Positions 23,110 through 34,143 of a stretch of DNA of 64,000 nt are shown piece after piece. Position numbers and translations under genes: made by a program. The notes beneath the pieces were generated by a model. The model was not told the origin of the DNA. It worked only from the letters and a program-made list of their open reading frames with translations, and searched no databases. Every line of letters starts with the position of its first letter. Within the stretch, counting starts at the first letter, position 1. The stretch lies in assembly GCA_032622095.1 (NCBI GenBank), contig CP136069.1, forward strand, positions 6,464,036 to 6,528,035, in the 5' to 3' direction. This DNA comes from Siphonodentalium dalli. Lineage: Eukaryota; Mollusca; Scaphopoda; Gadilida; Siphonodentaliidae.

Positions 23110-24210
23110 CAAGAGACTCATATCAAATATGGTTTGAATCACTTAATATTTAATTGAGCTATCGTGCTAACAGTGAAAAACATGCTAAAAATAGACAAAC
23201 TAAGGTCCATAACTCCGGGGAAAAAATTTGGACAAACCTGGTTTTCGAACTGGTCCGAGATATTGTTGCAAGAGACTCATATATCAAATATGGTTTGAAT
23301 CAGTTAATATTTGATTCAGTTATCGCGCTAACGGTGAAAAAAATGTTAAAAATACACAAACTAAGGCACATAACTCTGGGGAAAAAATTCGGACAAACCT
23401 GGTTTTCGAACTCGTCCGAGATATTGTTGCAAGAGACTTATATACCAAATATGGTTTGAATCAGTTAATATTTAATTGAGTTATCACGCTAGCGGTGAAA
23501 AAAAATGCTAAAAATAGACAAACTAAGGCCCATAACTCCGGGGAAAAAATTCGGACAAACCTAGTTTTCGAACTCGTCCGAGATATTGTTGCAAGAGACT
23601 CATATATCAAATATGGTTGTAATCAGTTAATATTTTATTGAGTTATCGCGCTAACAGGTGATAAAATTGCAAAAAAGTCATCAAAGATGGATAACTCTTG
23701 TCAAAAAGTTTGGACGTGACCCATTTTCTACAGGCAGTAAATATTCATTGGGAGCAACTCACATACCAAATATTTTTTGAATCCGTTCACAAATGTCAAA
23801 GTTATAAGGCATTCTTTAGGTCCGCCCGCCGCCGCCCGCCAACCGTCCCTCGTCAAACCATAAGTCAAGTTTTTGAAAAACTCGACTAATAGTCTAATAT
23901 TAATGCTAATTTGAGATTTTATTGAGTTATCGCGCTAACAGGTGATAAAATTGCAAAAAAAAGTCATCAAAGATGGATAACTCTTGTCAAAAAGTTCGGA
24001 CGTGACCCATTTTCTACAGGCAGTAAATATTCATTGGGAGCAACTCACATACCAAATTATTTTTTTAATCCGTTCACAAATGTCAAAGTTATAAGGCATT
24101 CTTTGGGTCCGCCCCCCCCCCCCCCGCCGCCCGCCCGCCAACCGTCCCTCGTCAAACCATAAGTCAAGTTTTTGAAAAACTCGACTAATATTAATGCTAA
24201 TTTGAGACTA
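23110..24210 (+). repeat. Quasi-tandem 'TTATCGCGCTAAC' monomers
   Basis: Five or more units of roughly 150-180 bp share GGCCCATAACTCCGGGG, GGACAAACCTGG, TTCGAACTCGTCCGAGATA, AGAGACTCATAT, TATGGTTTGAATCAG and GAGTTATCGCGCTAAC. The last units end in CGCCCGCC-rich tracts (23821-23846, 24109-24140) and CTCGACTAATATTAATGC. Relatives are at 40200-43040. Confidence 0.7.
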
Positions 24211-24226
24211 TAGATAGTTCACAGAA

Positions 24227-24361
24227 GCTGAGGCCTATGCAGATTGAGGTCACCCATAGGGTGAATTTGGTGATGCTAGCCTGCTGTGGGGGATAACATC
24301 ATTAAATTCACCCTCCGGGGACCTCATTCTGTAAATTACAGACACACTATTTGCAGGCTTG
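24227..24361. mobile_element. Foldback element fragment, hAT-like family
   Basis: GAGGTCACCCATAGGGTGAA and its inverse CACCCTCCGGGGACCTCATT flank GATGCTAGCC; right end CTATTTGCAGGCTTGG. A near-copy lies at 43070-43200. Confidence 0.6.
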
Positions 24362-24413
24362 GATGCCAGCTGGATGAGAAAGGTGATGACAATAAAGCAC
24401 AGTGATCAAATCA

Positions 24414-24630
24414 TACAGTAATGCCCTAAATATTCGACTCCTTAACCACAGCAAAATTATGGGTAAATTTTCAGGATTTAGTTGGAAATATGGCTTGTTG
24501 CCATCCATCAGAAAGCTCTCAGTGAGAGTTTTCCGATGAATGGCAACAAGCCATATTTCCAACTAAATACTGAAAAATTACCCATAATTCTGCTGTGGTT
24601 AAGGAGTCATATATTTAGAGCATTACTGTA
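24414..24630. mobile_element. Palindromic MITE, CAGTAATGCCC family
   Basis: TA duplication at 24414-24415 and 24629-24630; element 24416-24628 (213 bp). The inverted arms contain CAGGATTTAGTTGGAAATAT and GGCTTGTTGCCAT. Confidence 0.75.
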
Positions 24631-24677
24631 AGTGAAAAGACATGAACACATCAAACACAAACATTTTGGAATAAAAA

Positions 24678-25578
24678 ACATAGCAGCCTAGTTTTAACAT
24701 AGCAGCCTAGTTTTTACATAGCAGCCTAGTTTTAACATAGCAGCCTAGTTTTTACATAGCAGCCTAGTTTTAACATAGCAGCCTAGTTTTAACATAGCAG
24801 CCTAGTTTTAACATAGCAGCCTAGTTTTAACATAGCAGCCTAGTTTTAACATAGTTTTAACATAGCAGCCTAGTTTTAACATAGCAGCCTAGTTTTTACA
24901 TAGCAGCCTAGTTTTAACATAGCAGCCTAGTTTTAACATAGCAGCCTAGTTTTAACATAGTTTTAACATAGCAGCCTAGTTTTAACATAGCAGCCTAGTT
25001 TTAACATAGCAGCCTAGTTTTAACATAGCAGCTAGTTTTTACATATCAGCCTAGTTTTAACATAGCAGCCTAGTAGCCTAGTTTTTACATAGCAGCCTAG
25101 TTTTAACATAGTTTTAACATAGCAGCCTAGTTTTTACATAGCAGCCTAGTTTTTACATAGCAGCCTAGTTTTAACATAGCAGCCTAGTTTTAACATAGCA
25201 GCCTAGTTTTAACATAGCAGCCTAGTTTTAACATAGCAGCCTAGTTTTAACATAGCAGCCTAGTTTTAACATAGCAGCCTAGTTTTAACATAGTTTTAAC
25301 ATAGCAGCCTAGTTTTAACATAGCAGCCTAGTTTTTACATAGCAGCCTAGTTTTAACATAGCAGCCTAGTTTTAACATAGCAGCCTAGTTTTAACATAGT
25401 TTTAACATAGCAGCCTAGTTTTAACATAGCAGCCTAGTTTTAACATAGCAGCCTAGTTTTAACATAGCAGCTAGTTTTTACATATCAGCCTAGTTTTAAC
25501 ATAGCAGCCTAGTAGCCTAGTTTTTACATAGCAGCCTAGTTTTAACATAGCAGCCTAGTTTTAACATAGCAGCCTAGT
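24678..25578 (+). repeat. 19-bp minisatellite with 439-bp higher-order repeat
   Basis: About 47 copies of CATAGCAGCCTAGTTTTAA, with TTTTTAC variants and 11-bp short units (CATAGTTTTAA). A distinctive block (GCTAGTTTTTACATATCAGC, then AGTAGCCTAG) occurs near 25031 and again 439 bp later near 25470, with the same order of variants before it. The array ends exactly at the left edge of unit B. Confidence 0.92.
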
Positions 25579-25843
25579 CTAAATAAACGTATACGTAATA
25601 TCGACTGAATTCAAACTAACGGACATCCGTATAACTTACCTAGAAGCGACGTCATATATATAATTGCTCCAAGATAAAACTCATTTGCGTAATTCAATTG
25701 ACATAGAGGCGATCGAGGTGGTCGAAACGCAGTTGGATGATACACATTTTAGATGCGTCATGACCGTATAGCGGATGACACACAATCTTGAAGGTTATAA
25801 ACAAGATAATCAGACATCGAAATTAGGAGACGACTGAAGTACA

Positions 25844-26380
25844 ATGTCGTTGGTGCGACAAGTCCCAGTTTCTTGGGACGCCGAAATATTTCGTCCGTTT
25901 TCTGGATTAAGCCAGCTTGCTGGGGTGTCCGGGATGAGCCACAGTCTTAACGTTGTGGACAGAGAGATGCAGAAAATGCGAGGGGACATTAACTCAATGT
26001 TCGAACACCTTATTCAACTACATCCTGTTGACCATCTGAAAGAAACATCATTGGCCGACTTGAGTTTTACAAACGTCAATCATTACGTGCATGACCCAGA
26101 CGGCACGCGGCGGTTTAGGATACAATTCGACGTCAGGTTATTCAAGCGTGGACAGGTTTCTGTTATGGCGGAGGGAAATGTACTTGTGGTGAACGCGAAA
26201 CACGCGGAGGAGGGAAACAACCGCGTCGTCAGGAGGGAGTTCACCCGGAGATATTGTATCCCGCGAGATTTGAATCCGGAACATCTGACGTCACGGATTA
26301 GCACGGAGGGAGTGTTAACGATAGAAGGTCCGGCCACGCCTCAGAAAGCAGGAGCGTGCAGAGAGCTGAAATGGAACTAA
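25844..26380 (+). CDS. Small heat-shock protein (alpha-crystallin/HSP20), copy B
   Basis: A 178-aa intron-less paralogue of the gene at 17241. Compared with copy A I count five base differences. Three are silent; two change the protein, Ser79 to Asn just before the alpha-crystallin domain and Ser127 to Arg in a loop before the conserved REFTRRYCIP strand. All domain landmarks of copy A are retained, so both copies look functional. The 5' region (TATA candidate near 25655) and 3' region are duplicated too, so the copies probably share basal regulation. Copy B starts only 266 bp after the end of a minisatellite array, whereas copy A has unique sequence upstream. Confidence 0.93.
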   Translation: MSLVRQVPVSWDAEIFRPFSGLSQLAGVSGMSHSLNVVDREMQKMRGDINSMFEHLIQLHPVDHLKETSLADLSFTNVNHYVHDPDGTRRFRIQFDVRLFKRGQVSVMAEGNVLVVNAKHAEEGNNRVVRREFTRRYCIPRDLNPEHLTSRISTEGVLTIEGPATPQKAGACRELKWN

Positions 26381-26610
26381 GACATAGTCTGACACTGTAA
26401 TAATAAGTATATATACGTATTAACATGAACTATGTACAGTTGTATACAAAATGGAGTTTCCAAACTATTGTTTTCCAGAGACTGGATTTATACATGCTTG
26501 CGTGAGATGCGTGGTGAGGAGTGTTTAAATATACATGTAAGATTAACTCTCTCTGTCGGATGATTACCCAGTCCCATGGTGACGGATCGACTTCTTTTAT
26601 TTCGGAGATT

Positions 26611-26616
26611 AATAAA
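26611..26616 (+). terminator. Polyadenylation signal of hsp copy B
   Basis: AATAAA 231 bp after the stop, equivalent to 17996-18001. The 12-bp shift comes from a short extra CTTTTATTTCGG-like segment in B. Confidence 0.5.
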
Positions 26617-26651
26617 TTAACAAAATTGGAATTATTTGCTAACTTATGTTG

Positions 26652-27040
26652 TTAACCCTTTCATTCTCATCGGCCCTAATTTATGGTCTGTAAAATCGGC
26701 CCTATACAATTTGTTTTTTTTAATTTGGTTTTTGGCTTGATTTTTTTTGGGTATGCTTAAGCATGCTATAGCGAATTTAAAAACAAACTGGATAAAACCT
26801 TAGGGGCATGTTATAACTCAAAACTATCACCAAGTATTCATAGTAATAATTTTTATGCCCATGAAAAACGTAAGATTCCCTGGCACTAAACCTACAAAAT
26901 AAGTCTGTTAAAGAATATAAGAAAAATTTATTAAAATTGTAAAACATAATAACAAAGGTCGACTGGCATATATAAGAGAATGCATTGACACAGGGGATAT
27001 GGGTTGATACAAAAATCGGAATTGGCACTGAAAGCGTTAT
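26652..27040. mobile_element. piggyBac-like MITE (unit B)
   Basis: TTAA (26652-26655) then CCCTTTCATTCTCATCGG; right end GGCACTGAAAGCG then TTAT (27037-27040). Most of the central palindrome present in A is deleted here. Confidence 0.6.
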
Positions 27041-27041
27041 G

Positions 27042-28002
27042 TTAAAGGCCCATTTAATTTTCGAGTCACCAATTATTTTTTTATAGTGCTTTGATATACG
27101 GTTGTAATAACAATCTATGACATATAAGCTATGATTAAAATACTATAATTCATTACCATTTGGAACGTCTTTTTATCACATAATTTGGCCATAAAAGCAG
27201 TTTCATAATTATCGGTAATAGACACGTTTAATATCAGCGCGTGCGATGACGTCACGGCGTTCTTCAGATAACTTGCGATCGCTGTAGTTTATGATTGTTG
27301 TTTTCGATGAATATTTCGGGTTTATTTGATCATGTGATAAAAGGTATCTCACACTCGTCCTATTTTATACGTAATTTATCAACCTCGTCCTCTAAATTCT
27401 ATTTGAGCCTCGGTAAACCTCGGCTCAAATCGAATTTAGTGAACTCGGTTGATAAATTCCGTATAAAATAGGAACTCATGTGAGATCCTCTATGTCTCAG
27501 ATGGTGCGCATATAGTAATAGAAATTAGCTTAAATCACAGAAACAATTCCCCCGTCTCGCTCCCAGAATGCAAAATAATTCAACCTAAGATATAGAGTTA
27601 TTTCCCTTACATTGAAAATAATAGACTTTGCAGAAACTGAAGACCAGAAAACACCTCGGTATATACCTCAACAATAACATGTTCACAGTTTATTACACCG
27701 GATAAGTTGATACTAATGTTTTGGGGCTTCCCCTTTCAAATGGTATACTAACTCGCGGCCATTTTGGATCCACCAGGTCCGGTCCATGGTTTCATAGATT
27801 CACCCAGCCCCGGTTTCAGTGCTACAGGTTAAAGTTTTGGAGTAGCATTTCCATTTGTGGCGCTTTTGAATTATTCATGACTTCCATTTATGGAAAGTTA
27901 ATTAAAACCACGGAACCGGACCAGGTGGATATAAAATGGCCGCGAGTTAGTGATAGAGCATATAATGTCGTCTGGGGGTTCGGAAATTAAGTGGGCCTTT
28001 AA
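27042..28002. mobile_element. TTAA/AGGCCCA element, complete copy
   Basis: TTAA at 27042-27045 and 27999-28002. The ends are AGGCCCATTTAATTTTCG and the inverted CGGAAATTAAGTGGGCCT. It contains a 317-bp insertion (27169-27485). No transposase is present. TTAA duplication with AGG ends would fit Kolobok-like or other TTAA-specific elements; this is inference. A larger relative lies at 38509-39733. Confidence 0.6.
27169..27485. mobile_element. Palindromic insertion absent from unit A
   Basis: Unit A reads straight from GGAACGTCT into GTGTCTCAGA; B has 317 extra bases there. The second half is a hairpin whose arms include ATAAATTNCGTATAAAATAG and CTCAAATNGAATTTAGTG. The family is also at 2236-2420. 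Confidence 0.65.
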
Positions 28003-28196
28003 CCCAGCTTTCAGTGCCAAGTCCGATTTTTGTATCAACCCATATTTCCTTGATCATTTTTCAACTTTATTGAGTATAATAATGTGATACGTTGATGGAA
28101 AGAGCTCTAAGAGCTATTATATTATCAATAATTTTGAAAAATGATCAAGGTAATATGGGTTGATACAAAAATCGGACTTGGCACTGAAAGGGTTAA
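27999..28196. mobile_element. Fully palindromic piggyBac-like MITE
   Basis: Element 28003-28192 between TTAA 27999-28002 and 28193-28196. The arms CAGTGCCAAGTCCGATTTTT and GTATCAACCCATATT are perfectly inverted on the right. Its left TTAA is shared with the preceding element. Confidence 0.7.
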
Positions 28197-28383
28197 ACGG
28201 ACATGACTCGTTCGAACCCCAACATTATGTATACATAACTTGGTAGGTATAGCTCAAAACCTACCTATACCAGCATCATGATTCATATACAAGACAGTCA
28301 ATGACTGTGGGTCGCTCACCAGACTGTAAAGACTGAGAAGACTGGGACTCTGATGACTACCGGTACAACAGTCAGTACTTGAC

Positions 28384-30224
28384 CTCAATTCTGATAAATG
28401 GCCACATCTCGAGGAGCTTCAGTCTTTCTCGAGGCTGTCGACAAGGTGACCCCGTCTCACCGTATATTTTTTTGATATGCGCAGAAATTTTATCTCTCTT
28501 GGTGAAGCAAAATGGAAATATGGCAGGAATAACCCTCGGCAATCAGGAATACAAAATAACACAGTACGCAGACGACACGACATTCATCTTAGATGGTAGT
28601 GAAAATAGTTTACGAGAAGCTTATAAAATACTAGACTTCTTTGCAGACATATCTGGCTTACGGATCAACCCTAGCAAATGTCAGGCGTCGTGGATAGGAT
28701 CACATACATATCGGAAAGATTGTATTTGTCCCGATCTAAATCTAAACTTTTCTCCTACCTTCGATTTATTGGGTATTCAGTTCAATACAGACCTAGGCAA
28801 GATGAGTCACAACTATGATAAAAAATTAGTGGACATAAACCGTATGATCGAAACATGGAAACATAGACTATTAACACCAATCGGAAGAATAACAGTGATC
28901 AAATCTCTTATACTACCTAAACTTACGCACCTATTCATAGCACTACCAGATCCTGGAAACGCATTTATTAAACAGCTCGAATCACTTCTTTACAAATTTG
29001 TTTGGAACTCGAATAGGGACAGAATAAAAAGAAAGCTCATTTGCCAAGACTATCAAAATGGCGGCTTGAAAATGGTAGATATCAGAAACTTTATAATGTC
29101 AATGAAAATAACTTGGGTTAGACGTCTTATGTCAATGAACTCGAAATGGATCCCTTTAACTGATCTCCCTGTTGCCAATGACTCACTATTTCTTTTTTAT
29201 GACAGCATGTACTTGCGAAACTATTCCAAAAATATATTAAATCCATTCTGGCGTGATGTACTCACAGCATGGAGCTATTTCAGTGAGAAGAATGAGTCAA
29301 AACGGAAATATATGTACATGTGTCTTATGGAAAAATCCAAACATAAAGCTGCACGACAAAATTATCAACTTCGCTACATGGAGAAGACATGGAATATTTT
29401 TTATCAATGACTTGATACATACAAATGGTAAATTCCACACACCCGAAAGTCTTTACGCTTCTTTTAATGTATCCACTGACTTCATCACCTTGAACGCAAT
29501 TTGCAGACAAATTAATTCATTAGCCAAAAAATATAAGAAAACTTTAACTCGTTGTACTAATCCCATACAACCCAGCAATATGGTTCCACTTTTGCGAAAT
29601 TCAAAGGGTGGGCAAGACTTCTATAAAATTTTGAATGCTATGAAATTTTCCCCTAAACCCTAAAGCAAATGGACAATTGAAATTGGGGTGCCAGAAATGG
29701 ACTGGACAATTTTCAACCGCCTACCTTTCTCCACGACGCCTGATACAAAGCTTCAGTGGTTACAGTTCAGGATTAATTCTAGGATATTATCAACAAATAG
29801 ATTTCTTAAAATAATAAAAGTAAGATCTGATGACCAGTGCAATCGATGCAGAATTAATAATGAGAACATCTCACATATATTCTGGGACTGCGCATGCGTA
29901 CAACAATTCCTAGGTGAGCTTAACGATTGGTCAACCAAAAATAACCTTAATCTCAAATATTCGAAAAAGATAATTATTCTTGGTTCTCCACCAACAGCAG
30001 GAAATTATACCACCAATTTGTTTTGGCTGCTTGTCATACAATACATATATCGAACTAAATTCAACCCAGACATGCTATCCGTCAAATCTTTTATAACAAC
30101 CCTCAAATACAGGTATAGATGTGACAAATTCAATGCTCGTTGTAATATGAAAATTGCAGAATTTGAGAAAAACTGGTTTCAGATAGAAAGCGCTATAAAT
30201 AAAAATGAAGCAAAGATTGCTTGA
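28384..30224 (+). pseudogene. Partial LINE ORF2 (reverse transcriptase), broken
   Basis: Three open segments cover the C-terminal part of a LINE ORF2. The first (28379-29410) holds reverse-transcriptase motifs GCRQGDPVSPY and QYADD with its catalytic aspartates, then the thumb region. A frameshift near 29300-29340 moves into the frame of 29253-29663; that frame meets a stop at 29661-29663 and reopens to 30224. The last segment contains CNRCRINNENISHIFWDC, a Cys/His knuckle common in L1-type ORF2 C-termini. The protein would normally copy the element RNA into DNA at the nick site. With no 5' part, one frameshift and one stop it cannot be functional. The family call comes from motifs, not from a search. 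Confidence 0.87.
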
Positions 30225-30604
30225 TATATACTCATCAGACTCGCGGTTTTTCCTTTAAGAATTATGTTTCCGTTCTACCTCTTACTCTCTTCAATTATAA
30301 TTATAGAAATTATAGTCACCCTTCAGTGAGTGTCGTGCTAAACCGAAACAAAAATAAAAATAACATGTTTTAACGTGAATTAAAACTCCAACTCATTGCC
30401 CGATCGCCTGTTTAGAGCCACAGAATGCCCGTTGATGTAAGTAAGAGTGCAAGCGTGAGCGAGTGAATGAGTGTATGCCTGAATGTATGTATCAGATGAA
30501 TATTATATATCTATATTTTGTATTTTGTACAACCATTCATTATGTATGTTAATCATCTGACTGATTCAATAAAAAAAAAAATTTTAAAAAAGAAGAAAAA
30601 AAAA
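28384..30604 (+). mobile_element. 5'-truncated L1-like LINE with 10-bp target duplication
   Basis: Flanked by AGTACTTGAC at 28374-28383 and 30605-30614. The right copy follows an A-rich tail (about 30569-30604) with AATAAA at its start. It carries the last part of the reverse transcriptase domain through the C-terminal Cys/His region and a 3' untranslated region of about 380 bp. The 5' part (endonuclease, start of the reverse transcriptase) is missing. The structure is classic target-primed reverse transcription. It is absent from duplication unit A. Confidence 0.88.
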
Positions 30605-30855
30605 AGTACTTGACATAATTATTTAAGACATGTAGTTCTAAACATGGACATAGCTGGAGGTTCTCAGATGAGCAGAAGACAACCATACCACTGTACTTAG
30701 TCTAAGTTCACAAAAATCCTTCTGCACACCCCTCTTATGTTGAATTTTACAACTGGTACCAGTACTTCAAGCTCTCAAACTTTTGAAAATTACCAACCTG
30801 ACACCACCATAAAATTTGTGGCAATTCTGTCCAACAGTTTAACCTGAAGTAGGAA

Positions 30856-31241
30856 CATATGGACTGGTGATTTAAAAACATACATGTCGGAAAATCAAAC
30901 TATGAGAACAATTCTAACCTATTTTTGGTGTGAACATCTAATCTACAACTAATGTTGTATCAGGCATGAAAGTTTCAACTGTTTAAATTTTAATCAAAGT
31001 AGGGGATCAAAACTCCACCCCCTCTACACTCCCTCCCCATTGCCTCAACATATGGACTGGTGATTTAAAAACATACATGTCGGAAAATCAAACTATGAGA
31101 ACAATTCTAACCTATTTTTGGTGTGAACATCTAATCTACAACTAATGTTGTATCAGGCATGAAAGTTTCAACTGTTTAAATTTTAATCAAAGTAGGGGAT
31201 CAAAACTCCACCCCCTCTACACTCCCTCCCCATTGCCTCAA
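30856..31241 (+). repeat. Perfect 193-bp tandem duplication
   Basis: CATATGGACTGGTGATTT starts at 30856 and at 31049. As far as I can compare, the two 193-bp copies are identical. Unit A has a single copy of the shared part, so the event is specific to B and very young. Confidence 0.8.
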
Positions 31242-32012
31242 ATATTGCCCCCACCAGGCTTCCAAGAAATCAATATTATTATACCAGTACCAAACAGCAC
31301 AGAGGAGAGTTAAATCTCTTATCTCTGTCCCTATTAGAACAAATGTGAATCCCCATCTATGAGATCCATTCATCTAGTAATATCAATATACCCCCAATAT
31401 CCAATATACCCCCCATTTTTTTGTTTGAAAAATAAGGGCATGATTTCACCTGGATAAGTGGTGGTTAAGAAAATAATATTGGAACAGCCAAGCCTGTATT
31501 TAGTGTCTGACCTTTGCAGAACGAGGTCCCCAAAAGGTGAATTTAATGACACTATTCCACAAGGTGTGCTAGCATCACTGAATTCACCCCTGGGTGCCTC
31601 TTTTCCTAAAAATGACCCCGTTTGAACAAATCTGAACCCCGGTCACACAAGGCCCCTCAATCCCAAATATAAGCTATATAGGCCCAATGGTTCTTGAGAA
31701 GAAATTGTTTTAAGAATTACTATGGAGGGAAAGAGTTATGGCCCTGGCTTTGCACCTATCTGATCTGATGAACTTATTTGAACAAATCTGATTGTGAGTC
31801 ACATATGGAACATGCACACCAAAATATATAAACACATTCGGTCTTTAATATGGAGAAGAAAACAATTGTTGATAGACAGATGGATAGAAACCCGAACAAA
31901 TAGATGGATAGAAGGACCACCTGACAGACAGAAGATAATTTCAATCCAATATACACCCCCAAGTTTTCTTCACCTGGATAAGTGGTGGTTAAGAAAATAA
32001 TATGAAACAACC
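31242..32012 (+). repeat. Dispersed repeats (counterpart of 18950-19700)
   Basis: CAATATACCCCC tracts, half foldback (31490-31600), TTTGAACAAATCTGA monomers and a GATAGACAGATGGATAG tract, in the same order as unit A. Confidence 0.6.
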
Positions 32013-32200
32013 AAGCCTGAATTTAGTGTGCCTGAAATTTGCAGAATGAGGTCCCCAAAAGGTGAATTTAATGACACTATTCCGCAAGGCGGGCTAGCAT
32101 CACCAAATTCACCCTCAGTCTGATTAGGCCTCAACTGCCATGGGAAACATAGAAACAGATTGAAGTTCTACAGTTGAAGTTGGTGATGCACACCAATTGA

Positions 32201-34143
32201 CCCTACCGCAATTAGCTGTGTGAGCCAATGAGATAATTGCATTATACAGCCTGGAGCAATGGTCGCTTCTGCGAACAGGCGGTTAGACAAAAAGACTCAT
32301 TTTTACCGGCTTACTCTATGTCGCTTTGATTTTGTTTTGTATAAAAGAGTATTGGTTTCATGTAAGTTGACAACATATAATAATATAACAGTAACAGAAT
32401 CCGAATGCTTCGCCCTATGGGCTTTTTGGATTAGTAAATTATGAAATGTCACGCTGAGCCAGAGAGGTGACAAATGGAAATATGATGAGGGGATTAGGAA
32501 GGGCTAGATAAGCTTATTAGTTAAAACTATCAAATCAAACTATGTACACATTTGAGATAATGGTCCACATAGTGTTATAATCTCCAAGGGATGATTTGTT
32601 GGGGAAAGAGGGACACTAAAATGGCCAAAGTATATGACAGCACCTGTTAAATTCACCTGTTGTTGATTAATACAGGCCGATTTGGGCGCCTCATCCTGGT
32701 AGCTTTCGGATTTGTGATGGTTAGATTTGGTACATTATACAGCATTTATTGGTATATTTTGTGAATAAATGGTATTCATGGCATTTATACGTGGACTTAC
32801 ACACACAAACATTATGACAGACCAATGGAATATTAGGGAACTGTGATATGAAAAATAATTTCTCAATATACTGAAACATGTTTGATCTATACGCGTAATG
32901 TGCCAATTATGAAGATTATTAATTGTTATTATAACATTTTTTTTTTTTAATTTAAATGTCTTTATTAATTCCTTAGATATATAAGTCACGTTTTACATAG
33001 CCCACACACACCCACGTGGCAGGTATAAGGGCGTTCTTTTTGTCTGAAATAAAAGGATTATTATATATTGTACAGATGTTGTTCCATAACGCCCTTCTTG
33101 GTAATAGGGTGGTCTGCTCTACGTCATTGTGGGAAAATTATTACAAGTTACAACACACAGAGGCTCCATACACACGGCAAACAGTCCCTATATTATTCTA
33201 GGACATATATAAACACTATATAGCAATATATGCCGTATGTATTGGAACCTATGTCTATGGCATTGCCCCCACTTTCTGTATAGGCGTGGTATTTTCACAT
33301 TCTAAATTAGTGACTAAGGAGTTAATAAAGAATAAAACAAATATCAGATGCTTTGGTGTATCGGGAAGGATGGTGGGCTGCTACGTAAGTATAGATAGAT
33401 AGTTTAGTCAAAGATGTTGAAGGCGGTCGATGACAAAACCATCTCCATATATGATCAATACGTTCACGTTCATAAGTCCAGTATAGGATCCAATATTGCC
33501 CATCTATTAGAATATGTATCATTATCCAGAAAAAAACAATCAGTTATCCAGAAAAAAACAATCAATTATGACATGGAACACTTTTTTATACCAGTATGGT
33601 GCATCTTCGAAAAAGTACAAAAAACAGACTACAACGGATGAAAACAAACAAGTCCTCGAATTTTTATCGAAATAGGGAAATTGTATGGTACACCATCGAT
33701 AAATTGATAGATCGTGCGTCTATTGTGAAGAGATATATTATAATAACATTGAATATTTATTATGTGTTACATATCCAGCTTGACAAGAACAGTGAATATC
33801 CGAAATTATCGAACAATTTATCTCAAAATCGACGCCATGTGCAGGTTCATTTTTCATCATGCTTCGGTGGTAATTTGCCCCAATAAAGAGCTTGTCGTCG
33901 CAAATAAACATTGAAACTGAATATATGTAGCCTTTACTAAAGTACTTGTATCCTTGCTGTCGCGATTTCAATGAAGTGCCAGTCGAATTGAAGAAAAATC
34001 CAGCGAAATCTGGTGGTAAGTCCACCAAATTTGAAACACGTCGTTCCTTGTTGTCAGACATATCGGCGTGTGATGTCTAACCTGCTATAATTCAGTCTGG
34101 CAATTTATGGCAGGCGTGGTTATCGCCGCTGGGCAGTAGCGTG
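32201..34143. mobile_element. 1.94-kb insertion with AATTGA target duplication
   Basis: Unit A reads CACCCATTGAGCACC; unit B has AATTGA at 32195-32200 and again at 34144-34149 around 1,943 bp. Outer ends are CCCTACCGCAATTAG and the inverse of GGGCAGTAGCGTG, weakly inverted (CTACYGC). It carries a SWIM/YqaJ-like exon near the right end on the minus strand. The remainder has no recognisable exon. Superfamily unknown. Confidence 0.6.
33738..34061 (-). CDS. SWIM zinc-finger (YqaJ-associated) protein, first exon, probably defective
   Basis: A 107-aa minus-strand ORF starting MSDNKERRVSNLV. Residues 38-98 read like the N-terminal module of the many invertebrate proteins that combine a SWIM finger with a YqaJ-like nuclease: KYFSKGYIYSV, then LFIGANYHRSMMKNEPAH, then HCSCQAG. 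HCSCQAG supplies the first half of a SWIM motif (CxC). The second half (CxH) is absent; the ORF passes a GT just after QAGY that could be a donor site, and I find no downstream exon inside the insertion. Family function is DNA processing by inference only. It is likely a remnant carried by the mobile insertion. Confidence 0.45.
   Translation of the reverse strand: MSDNKERRVSNLVDLPPDFAGFFFNSTGTSLKSRQQGYKYFSKGYIYSVSMFICDDKLFIGANYHRSMMKNEPAHGVDFEINCSIISDIHCSCQAGYVTHNKYSMLL

Noticed and set aside
24678-25578. Possible telomeric or centromeric satellite
   Set aside because: The unit (CATAGCAGCCTAGTTTTAA) is not a telomere repeat and the array is under 1 kb; a local minisatellite is the simpler reading.
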